Part shown: positions 1 to 5,462 of the stretch, piece after piece
Layout: the number at the start of each line of letters is the position of its first letter
Position numbering within the stretch: the first letter of the stretch is position 1
Assembly: GCA_015232795.1 (NCBI GenBank)
Contig: JADFYX010000177.1
Coordinates: 1 to 5,462 of the forward strand
Source of the DNA: Magnetococcales bacterium
Lineage (GTDB): Bacteria > Pseudomonadota > Magnetococcia > Magnetococcales > JADFYX01
Length of the DNA: 5,462 nt
Direction: 5' to 3'
Translations under genes and position numbers: made by a program
The notes under the pieces: model-generated
Seen by the model: only the letters and a program-made list of their open reading frames with translations
What the model was told of the DNA's origin: nothing
Database searches by the model: none

Positions 1-181
1 GGCGAAAATAGATGATTACTGCCATTAGGGTTCCGGTATTGACAGCAACGTCAAAGATCAAACCTTGATCCTGCCAGCCAAATATATAGGGCATGAGGAT
101 CAAATGACCGGAAGAGCTAATGGGGAGAAACTCTGTAATGCCTTGAATAAGTCCTAATAAAACCGCTTGCAACCACTCCAT
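1..181 (-). CDS. uppP: Undecaprenyl-diphosphatase UppP/BacA, N-terminal part (runs off left edge)
   Basis: UppP is an integral inner-membrane enzyme that dephosphorylates undecaprenyl diphosphate to undecaprenyl phosphate, recycling the lipid carrier for peptidoglycan and other envelope polymers; extra copies confer bacitracin resistance. Only the first 60 codons are visible, against about 265-275 in the family. The protein begins MEWLQAVLLGLIQGITEF and contains the family signature: the Q13-x3-E17 acidic motif, then LPISSSGHL at 19-27 with the conserved serines and His26. FDVAVNTGTLMAV at 43-55 matches the second conserved block, which more often reads FDVALHLGTLLAV. The later catalytic Arg is outside the window. 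The ATG at 181 is chosen because the family starts there and an AGGAGG lies 7 nt upstream; an in-frame TTG directly before it is less likely. The gene is divergent from the SPOR-domain ATPase. Identification is confident from the signature; only the 3' end is missing. Confidence 0.95.
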   Translation of the reverse strand, partial: MEWLQAVLLGLIQGITEFLPISSSGHLILMPYIFGWQDQGLIFDVAVNTGTLMAVIIYFR

Positions 182-188
182 CAACCAT

Positions 189-194
189 CCTCCT
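189..194 (-). promoter_or_regulatory. Ribosome binding site of uppP
   Basis: The minus strand reads AGGAGG, a full consensus Shine-Dalgarno, 7 nt upstream of the uppP ATG. It settles the start choice for this gene and suggests efficient translation. Confidence 0.85.
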
Positions 195-205
195 GATAAC
201 CTACC

Positions 206-234
206 ACTATAACAAAATGTAGATTCTTGTGCAA
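206..234 (-). promoter_or_regulatory. Candidate sigma-70 promoter for uppP
   Basis: On the minus strand TTGCAC (229-234) and TATAGT (206-211) are separated by 17 nt. The -10 box matches TATAAT at five of six positions. The -35 box keeps the TTG core but is otherwise weak. Transcription would start near position 200, leaving a short leader that carries the strong ribosome binding site. This is a pattern match by eye, not a measured start. Confidence 0.45.
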
Positions 235-400
235 AGGCATGGTTTTGTAACTGTAAACTTGCTGATGAATCTGTGCGGTATAATTATTGCAATATTTTTA
301 AAGAAGTTCCTGAAAATATGTTATAAATAAATTAAGATAACTGCCAAATTAGGCACTTAATTATATTGCAACCAAGCTGTTTGAGATAGTTGATATTACT

Positions 401-1921
401 ATGTATTACGAACATTTCGGACTTAACCACAACCCTTTTCGCAACACTCCTGATACCAGAATATTTTTTACTGGTGGCAAAAGAGGCGCGATTTTAGAGG
501 CGTTGGAGTATGCCATATCCCAAGGTGAGGGGATTCTCAAGGTGGTGGGTGAGGTTGGCAGTGGTAAGACCACTATCTGTAGAATGTTGGAAACCCGCCT
601 GGCAGACAATGTTGAAACCGTATTTTTAGCAAACCCCAGCCTAACCCCGGAAAATATTTTTCACGCAATTGCCGTTGATCTGCGAATTCCCCATTCAGCA
701 TCTACAGATAAGCTGACTGTAATGCAGCTTTTGCAAGAGTATCTATTGCAAAGACATAGCGAAAACAAGCAGGTGGTGGTGTTGATTGAAGAGGCCCAAG
801 GTATGCCCTTGGCCACTTTAGAAGAGATCCGTCTGTTGAGTAATTTAGAGACAAGGCATAGCAAACTATTGCAGTTGGTGCTTTTTGGTCAACCAGAACT
901 TGATGTCAATCTCTCGGTGCCCAGTATCCGCCAGTTGCGAGAACGGATTTCATACCAATTTTATCTCTCCCCTTTTGCCCAAGATGAGGTGCAAGAATAT
1001 TTATTGTTACGTCTGCGGGGAGCAGGGTATAGAGGCCCCAATCCGTTTTCAACTGGAGCCATGAAAAAAATCCGCAAGCTCTCCAACGGACTATCACGTC
1101 GTATCAACCTGTTGGCAGATAAATCTCTTTTAGCAGCGTTTATAGAAAAAAAAGATTCTGTATCTGCTAAACATGTTGAAAAAGCAGCAGCGGAGAGCTC
1201 GTTTGTACCTATAAGAAACTGGCATAACATGGTTATGAAGTTAGCCTTGCTTTTGGTGGTGGCTATACCCATTGCCGGTTGGATAGGTTATCAGTTAGCC
1301 AGCAAAGATGATATACCATCCATTTTTGCAAACAGTTTTAAAAAGCTGCAAGAGGTTAGTCAGGCTACAGCACCCAAACCATCACCAGCAAAAGTAGCAC
1401 CACCAGCAAGTTCTGTTAAAATGCGCTCATCTGCTGATACTAACAAAAAAATTGAACCCCTCAAAACTGTTGATATCCAGAATAAGCCAATCCCAACAGT
1501 CCAGACAAACACCACTACACAAGAAGCCGTCTCCCAGAGCCAGGACAGTGTTGTTGTTCCCAATAAAATAATGGAAGATCCGCAACTGTGGGTTTTTTTA
1601 AACCAACGGATAAAAAGTACCCAAGAGTGGTTGGAAAAGAGTGAGAAAAAACTCTATACAATCCAGCTTATGATGGCCTCTTCCAGTAAAATTGAGTGGC
1701 TAAAAGAGGTTTTTGCTGCCCATGGTTCAGACAACCGGATCTTCTACATCAGATCTAAAACCTTAAGAGGCAATGTTTATTATTTTGTCTATCTTAACGA
1801 ATATAACTCATTTACTCAGGCCCGTAATGATATCGAAGGTCTGTCCGCATTTTTTTCCCTTAGCGGTCCCTTTGTCGCCGAGATCAGTGAAATAACCAAG
1901 GCGTATAAAGCTAAACTATGA
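401..1921 (+). CDS. ExeA/MshM-type AAA ATPase with transmembrane helix and C-terminal SPOR domain (DamX-like architecture)
   Basis: This 506-residue protein combines a cytoplasmic ATPase with a periplasmic peptidoglycan-binding domain. It opens with the ExeA/GspA family block (MYYEHFGLNHNPF, then TPD at 16-18), which fixes the ATG start although the Shine-Dalgarno is poor (a GAG/AGA stretch about 15 nt upstream). Walker A is GEVGSGKTT at 50-58. Walker B is VVVLIEEAQ at 125-133, with Glu130 where ExeA proteins usually have Asp. LVLFGQPELD (159-168) is the sensor-1 region and RERI (180-183) the arginine-rich block. One membrane helix spans about 278-300, with the N-terminus inside. A Pro/Ser/Thr/Gln-rich linker follows to about 390, then a SPOR-like domain at 417-505 (YTIQLMMASS, FYIRSKTLRGNVYYFVYL). 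No secretin or GspB gene is adjacent, so type II secretion is not supported. The ATPase-TM-linker-SPOR order resembles the longer DamX cell-division proteins, and the neighbouring uppP fits an envelope role. The precise function is inferred. Confidence 0.85.
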   Translation: MYYEHFGLNHNPFRNTPDTRIFFTGGKRGAILEALEYAISQGEGILKVVGEVGSGKTTICRMLETRLADNVETVFLANPSLTPENIFHAIAVDLRIPHSASTDKLTVMQLLQEYLLQRHSENKQVVVLIEEAQGMPLATLEEIRLLSNLETRHSKLLQLVLFGQPELDVNLSVPSIRQLRERISYQFYLSPFAQDEVQEYLLLRLRGAGYRGPNPFSTGAMKKIRKLSNGLSRRINLLADKSLLAAFIEKKDSVSAKHVEKAAAESSFVPIRNWHNMVMKLALLLVVAIPIAGWIGYQLASKDDIPSIFANSFKKLQEVSQATAPKPSPAKVAPPASSVKMRSSADTNKKIEPLKTVDIQNKPIPTVQTNTTTQEAVSQSQDSVVVPNKIMEDPQLWVFLNQRIKSTQEWLEKSEKKLYTIQLMMASSSKIEWLKEVFAAHGSDNRIFYIRSKTLRGNVYYFVYLNEYNSFTQARNDIEGLSAFFSLSGPFVAEISEITKAYKAKL

Positions 1922-1930
1922 ACCTATCTT

Positions 1931-1962
1931 CGGTAGTTGGTGGCACGCACCACCAACTACCG
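1931..1962. terminator. Perfect 13-bp inverted repeat between convergent genes, probable bidirectional terminator
   Basis: The arm at 1931-1943 (CGGTAGTTGGTGG) is exactly complementary to 1950-1962, leaving a 6-nt loop (CACGCA). It starts 10 nt after the ATPase stop codon and ends 14 nt before the 3' end of pfp, where a shared terminator for convergent genes is expected. Neither strand has a good T-tract after the stem: the plus strand continues TTACTAAAAT and the minus strand AAGATAGG. It is therefore not a textbook intrinsic terminator and may instead work with Rho or protect 3' ends. Confidence 0.7.
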
Positions 1963-1976
1963 TTACTAAAATCAAC

Positions 1977-3191
1977 TTATTTTCCCAGTATTTTCTTCAC
2001 AAATGGTGCTCTTAAACAGAAAGCTTCCGGCATGTTGCTGCCCAGCAATGGTTTTAAATACATTCTAAATTCGTTGGTGATATCGGTTCCGTTTTCGCTG
2101 ATATATTCATCTGCCATGGTTTTGGTTTTGCCAGCAACTGCCACCAACGGGTCTAAGCGGTATTCTACAGAATAATCACCACTTCTATGTATGGTGATGG
2201 AGCCACTAGCACCATTCCATAATGCAAATTGACAGGCTTTTTCTCCCACTTCACGCGCTTCTCGTTGGTCTACCTCGGACACCACCCCCAAAAATGAGCG
2301 TTGCAGATAGCCAAAGGTATCTCCTCTAACCCTTTTTATCCCCAAATTGGTCTTGATTTTTTCTGTAAGTAGATCGGCTAAAGCCCCCATACCAGATAGC
2401 TGCACATTACCGTGAGCGTCGCGTTCTAATTCTTTGTTAAGTTTAGCTACAATAAGGTTGCCTTTGCTGTCGTGTATACCTTCTGATACCGCAATAACAC
2501 AACGTCCCAAACGCTCGTATACACTCTTAACATCCGTTAGAAATTGGGAAATTTTAAAATCTCGTTCTGGCAGATAGATAAGGTGGGGGCCGTCATCACG
2601 ATTTTTTCGTCCTAAAGCCGATGCAGCGGTTAAAAATCCTGCATGACGACCCATGACTATACCAACATATATACCCGGCAGTGCCCGGTTGTCTAAGTTT
2701 ACCCCGGCAAAAGCAGAGGCGACAAATTTAGCAGCGGATGGATAGCCTGGGGTGTGATCGTTGATGACCAGATCATTATCAATGGTCTTGGGAATGTGGA
2801 TCGATATTAGTTCATAGCTCTTTTTTTTGGCAAACTCTTGGACAATACGCAGGGTGTCTGAAGAGTCGTTACCGCCAATATAAAAAAAATAACGGATATT
2901 GTGGGCAATAAGCACCTTTATAATTTCTTCACAATAGGCCTTATCAGGTTTTTCCCGCGGGGAACCCAAGGCAGAGCCAGGGGAAGCTGCTACTAGCTCT
3001 AAATTGTGGGTGGTCTCTTGGGTTAGATCAAGAAAATCTTCATTTACCACACCTGCGACCCCATGTAAGGCTCCGTAGACCCGATCTACTTGAGGAAATT
3101 TTCTCGCCTCAAGTACTGCTCCCACCAAAGATTGGTTGATAACCGCTGTTGGTCCTCCACCTTGGGCAATCAGAACATTTCCCCGTTTCAT
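1977..3191 (-). CDS. pfp: Pyrophosphate-dependent 6-phosphofructokinase (PPi-PFK)
   Basis: This 404-residue cytoplasmic enzyme interconverts fructose 6-phosphate and fructose 1,6-bisphosphate, using pyrophosphate rather than ATP as phosphoryl donor; the reaction is near equilibrium and can serve glycolysis or gluconeogenesis. Family signatures in order: AQGGGPTAVIN at 9-19 (nucleotide/PPi loop), YIGGNDSSDT at 104-113, IPKTIDND at 133-140 with the catalytic Asp, MGRHAGFLTA at 180-189 (sugar-phosphate binding), PER at 208-210 and GYLQRS at 294-299. Donor choice rests on two sites: ATP enzymes have Gly in GGDGS and in PGTIDND, whereas here these are Asp109 and Lys135, both PPi-type. Asn108 replaces the usual first Asp of GGDD. 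The length is normal for the 400-420-residue PPi-PFK group, and nothing looks broken. The ATG at 3191 has AGGA about 10 nt upstream. The gene lies 16 nt after the CHAT-STAND-TPR gene on the same strand, so the two are probably co-transcribed. Confidence 0.93.
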   Translation of the reverse strand: MKRGNVLIAQGGGPTAVINQSLVGAVLEARKFPQVDRVYGALHGVAGVVNEDFLDLTQETTHNLELVAASPGSALGSPREKPDKAYCEEIIKVLIAHNIRYFFYIGGNDSSDTLRIVQEFAKKKSYELISIHIPKTIDNDLVINDHTPGYPSAAKFVASAFAGVNLDNRALPGIYVGIVMGRHAGFLTAASALGRKNRDDGPHLIYLPERDFKISQFLTDVKSVYERLGRCVIAVSEGIHDSKGNLIVAKLNKELERDAHGNVQLSGMGALADLLTEKIKTNLGIKRVRGDTFGYLQRSFLGVVSEVDQREAREVGEKACQFALWNGASGSITIHRSGDYSVEYRLDPLVAVAGKTKTMADEYISENGTDITNEFRMYLKPLLGSNMPEAFCLRAPFVKKILGK

Positions 3192-3197
3192 ATGAGT

Positions 3198-3205
3198 CTC
3201 TTCCT
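3198..3205 (-). promoter_or_regulatory. Ribosome binding site of pfp in the short inter-gene gap
   Basis: The minus strand reads AGGAAGAG here, inside the 16-nt gap between the upstream stop codon and the pfp ATG. Its AGGA core ends 10 nt from the ATG and almost touches the upstream TAA. That layout suits reinitiation or coupled translation from one mRNA, and leaves no room for a separate promoter between the two genes. Confidence 0.65.
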
Positions 3206-3207
3206 AG

Positions 3208-5462
3208 TTAATTAATTAGTTTGCTAAAGGTTTTTTTGATTAAACCATCACCGCTATCAAGTTTATAATCGCTCCAAATATCAGTTAGAATATCCTCTGC
3301 GATATCTTGATCCAGACCAACTGTATCAATAATCTCATCAAATATTTTGCGCTCATGTTCAGCATCGGGGTTGCCAATTTCTTTGTCTATCAGATGGCAC
3401 AAACCGATAAAGCGCATACATGAGTCTTGATGTCCGGCATCTTTTGCCAAGCGTCCCAACTGAAAGAATGTTGCTGCACAGCCTTTTTTATCATCTATCG
3501 CTCTTTTAATATCCAAAGAGAGCATAAAACCTTTTATAGCCTCTTTATGGTTTCCTTCATTAAGATCCATGGTTGCCAGTTGATGGAGCATCTGAGCCTC
3601 TCTGGTTTGGTCTTTAATCTCTTTTAAAAGTGGTATAGCCTCGGTAAAAAGAGTTCTAGCTCGGTTTTTGTCGCCGTGGCGAAAATGGATATCACCAACC
3701 CACGGTAACAGGAGGGCAATTTCTTCAGTTGTTCCGTGTTGCCGTTGAATTTCTAACGCTTCATCTAGTGGTACAATAGCTTTTTTGCCATCCCCTTCCT
3801 GAGCAAAAAGCATCCCTTGCTGTATCAAACATGCCACAATCCCTTTATGTTCCTGGTTGGCCCTGTTGATCTTAAGTGCTGCTTCCAGTTTATTGTTGGC
3901 GTTTTGTATGGTGCCACCCAGTTGCAACTCCAAGGTTGCTAAATCAAAAAGGGCGAGAGCCTCCTCTTTTACATTTTTGCCTTGGGTCATGGCAATAACT
4001 GCATCCAAGGTTGTCTTGGCCTCATTTGCCAGATTTTGCTGTAGTTGGGCAACGGCAACTCTATAGAGAGGTTGGGGGTGTTGTTGTTTGGCAAGTAGCT
4101 TGTGGTTTAGCTGCTCCATATGCCATGAAAACCCCATCTGTTCTAAAAAAGCGTTTATGGGTTCCACCATATCAACTGCTTTTTTATAACAATCGGCTGC
4201 TAAAAAATGGTCAACTGTCTGGGTTGCGATATCAAGCCAAGAGTGTTGCAGTGGGGCAATTTTTTGTGATTGTAGCAGGGTTAGCAGATATTCACCGGCA
4301 GCTTTGTGGGCTGTTTTTAAGGTTTTATCGTCCAGTTGTGGAAGATTGTCAGGCAGTGGGCGTATTATATGCCAAACCTCAGTTATGTCTTGATCATCTT
4401 GATAGGCTAAATCTTCTCTCTGCCAAAAAGCCAATAGTTTTTTAGTCTCTTCTTCACCAGCCCCAATAATAGCAGCAATACCAGCAACAGGAACGGGCAT
4501 GGTGTAAAGAGAGCCACGCATTAAGCCTTCCTGACTTTTTTCATCCAAACCTTGATGCTGGGTGGTGGAAAAGTCGACTGCCGCAAGTTTCTCTTCCCGA
4601 CAGGTAGCAGGTAAGGGTGCCGGACCTCCAGAGATAGGGGTAACCCTACTTGTGGCGATAAAACGTGATTTACCGTTTAGCTGGTCTAACATATAAAAAA
4701 AGAATGGGGCCATGGTAGGGTCAATAAAACGGCTGCTTTTAGGATCAAGGCTCCACTGTAAACCGTCCAAAATCAAAACAAACTGGCTGCGTCTGTTCAT
4801 TACCGCAGCCACAAAGCCTAAACGGTCTTCTATGGAAATTCTTGGATTAATTAAAATTTCCCGCTCATCTTGCATGTGTGCCTGGAGCATGGCTTTCTCA
4901 AACGTAGCTAAAACCCTTGCAGTTGTAATAGGGGTTTGGGCTGTTCCTGATACGGCAACAGGGGTAAAACCTGTGCGCTCAAGATTTTGGGCAAGATGAG
5001 AAGCAAGGGTTGACTTGCCACTACCTTTGGGCCCAGTCAGCAAAAGTGTTTGCAGACTACCATCCAATAGCTGTGGCAGCAGACGTTGCAAAGGGCGACG
5101 CTGGAGGCGATGGTTGATAATTGGTCCTAAAGCAAGACCGGGTAGGGGTGGTAAAGTGTGGACCATTGGCATTGGGCGAACCTTTGGAGCCTGCGGAGAG
5201 TTGTTAAAAATACGGCATTGATTGGTAGTGGCAAACAACATTGGTAAAATCCAGCCAGGATAACCTGTCTGTTCGCACTCTTTTAAAATTGTGCGACGGG
5301 ATTTAGCAAGGGCTTGGTCTATAGTGTCACCAACTGCCAAAGAGCTATACAAAGTTTGGCTGAAGGTTGACCCTATGGGGGTGGTTAAAGAGTCACCCCA
5401 AGCCAAGGCTATGGGTATGCCAAGCTCTACCAGCTTAACGCTAACTGCTCCCAATGCGGCAA
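3208..5462 (-). CDS. CHAT domain / STAND NTPase / TPR protein, C-terminal part (start beyond right edge)
   Basis: The reading frame stays open to the window edge; a TTG at 5454 is not the true start, because in-frame codons before it continue the same domain (A-A-L-G-A-V). Residues below count from that TTG. Residues 1-80 are the end of a CHAT (caspase-like) domain: GAVSVKLVELGIPIALAW, then FSQTLYSSLAVGDTIDQALAKSRR. The catalytic His and Cys lie upstream and are not visible. After a Pro-rich linker, residues 105-275 are a P-loop NTPase: Walker A GPKGSGKST (141-149), Walker B FVLILDGLQW (225-234) and sensor-like FIATSR (265-270), typical of STAND/NACHT ATPases. Residues 315-370 resemble a winged helix. 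Residues 497-696 form five 40-residue TPR units, preceded by degenerate ones from about 420. An acidic tail ends at LIN. Such proteins are thought to be ligand-sensing switches that activate a protease effector, in immunity or regulated death; the ligand and substrate here are unknown. Confidence 0.88.
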   Translation of the reverse strand, partial: AALGAVSVKLVELGIPIALAWGDSLTTPIGSTFSQTLYSSLAVGDTIDQALAKSRRTILKECEQTGYPGWILPMLFATTNQCRIFNNSPQAPKVRPMPMVHTLPPLPGLALGPIINHRLQRRPLQRLLPQLLDGSLQTLLLTGPKGSGKSTLASHLAQNLERTGFTPVAVSGTAQTPITTARVLATFEKAMLQAHMQDEREILINPRISIEDRLGFVAAVMNRRSQFVLILDGLQWSLDPKSSRFIDPTMAPFFFYMLDQLNGKSRFIATSRVTPISGGPAPLPATCREEKLAAVDFSTTQHQGLDEKSQEGLMRGSLYTMPVPVAGIAAIIGAGEEETKKLLAFWQREDLAYQDDQDITEVWHIIRPLPDNLPQLDDKTLKTAHKAAGEYLLTLLQSQKIAPLQHSWLDIATQTVDHFLAADCYKKAVDMVEPINAFLEQMGFSWHMEQLNHKLLAKQQHPQPLYRVAVAQLQQNLANEAKTTLDAVIAMTQGKNVKEEALALFDLATLELQLGGTIQNANNKLEAALKINRANQEHKGIVACLIQQGMLFAQEGDGKKAIVPLDEALEIQRQHGTTEEIALLLPWVGDIHFRHGDKNRARTLFTEAIPLLKEIKDQTREAQMLHQLATMDLNEGNHKEAIKGFMLSLDIKRAIDDKKGCAATFFQLGRLAKDAGHQDSCMRFIGLCHLIDKEIGNPDAEHERKIFDEIIDTVGLDQDIAEDILTDIWSDYKLDSGDGLIKKTFSKLIN

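Larger units (their letters stand above)
182..400. promoter_or_regulatory. AT-rich divergent intergenic region between uppP and the SPOR-domain ATPase
   Basis: These 219 bases separate two divergent genes and must hold promoters for both. Besides the uppP-facing candidate promoter, the region contains TATAAT on the plus strand at 279-284. Its best upstream partner, TTGCTG at 259-264, is only 14 nt away, which is too short for a good promoter. Directly after it lies the perfect palindrome TATTGCAATA (285-294), and ATTGCAA recurs at 365-371, so a small operator is possible. The stretch 315-365 is very AT-rich. I found no convincing small gene or structured RNA here. Confidence 0.5.

Noticed and set aside
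342..370. A possible sigma-54 promoter (GGCAC followed by TTGC) upstream of the ATPase
   Set aside because: The GG and GC elements are 14 nt apart rather than the required 10, so the spacing rules it out.
961..1272. A 103-codon minus-strand open frame inside the SPOR-domain ATPase
   Set aside because: It is antisense to strongly conserved ATPase sequence and has no recognisable motif; it is a shadow.
401..1921. Assignment of the ATPase as a type II secretion GspA/ExeA component
   Set aside because: No GspB or secretin gene is adjacent, and the C-terminus is a SPOR-like domain after a single membrane helix, which fits a DamX-like protein better.
1918..2175. An 85-codon plus-strand frame whose ATG overlaps the ATPase stop codon (ATGA), suggesting a coupled small gene
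   Set aside because: It runs through the terminator hairpin and then antisense through the conserved 3' end of pfp. Its product shows no recognisable motif, and the overlap is likely chance.
4011..4445. A 144-codon plus-strand open frame
   Set aside because: It is entirely antisense to the winged-helix and early TPR part of the CHAT-STAND gene, shows no domain I recognise, and is explained by the codon use of the opposite strand.
3208..5454. Treating the TTG at 5454 as the true start of the large minus-strand gene
   Set aside because: In-frame codons upstream to the window edge continue the CHAT domain, no Shine-Dalgarno can be assessed there, and the CHAT fold would lack its catalytic half.

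Overview
This window reads as chromosomal DNA from a Gram-negative bacterium of moderate to low GC content, probably a proteobacterium or near relative. The reasons are an inner-membrane ATPase carrying a periplasmic SPOR (peptidoglycan-binding) domain, an UppP lipid phosphatase of Gram-negative style, good Shine-Dalgarno sequences on two genes, and a pyrophosphate-type phosphofructokinase. I cannot name the genus. Nearly all of the window is coding. I see no rRNA, tRNA, CRISPR array, insertion sequence or phage gene.

Layout from left to right. (1) Positions 1-181, minus strand: the first 60 codons of uppP (undecaprenyl-diphosphatase), running off the left edge. (2) Positions 182-400: an AT-rich divergent intergenic region with a plausible uppP promoter and weaker signals facing right. 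(3) Positions 401-1921, plus strand: an ExeA/MshM-type AAA ATPase with one transmembrane helix, a low-complexity linker and a C-terminal SPOR domain, an architecture like the longer DamX proteins. (4) Positions 1931-1962: a perfect 13-bp inverted repeat between two convergent genes, probably a shared terminator. (5) Positions 1977-3191, minus strand: a PPi-dependent 6-phosphofructokinase (pfp). (6) Positions 3208-5462, minus strand: the C-terminal part of a large CHAT / STAND-NTPase / TPR protein whose start lies beyond the right edge.

The genes form two themes. The left half is envelope biology: UppP recycles the lipid carrier used for peptidoglycan, and the divergent ATPase probably anchors a peptidoglycan-sensing SPOR domain in the inner membrane. 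The right half is a probable two-gene operon in which a CHAT-STAND-TPR protein, a caspase-like domain fused to a signal-transducing NTPase and a TPR sensor array, is followed after only 16 nt by the phosphofructokinase. That pairing of a putative conflict or cell-death switch with a reversible glycolytic enzyme is the most interesting feature here. Adjacency alone does not prove a functional link.
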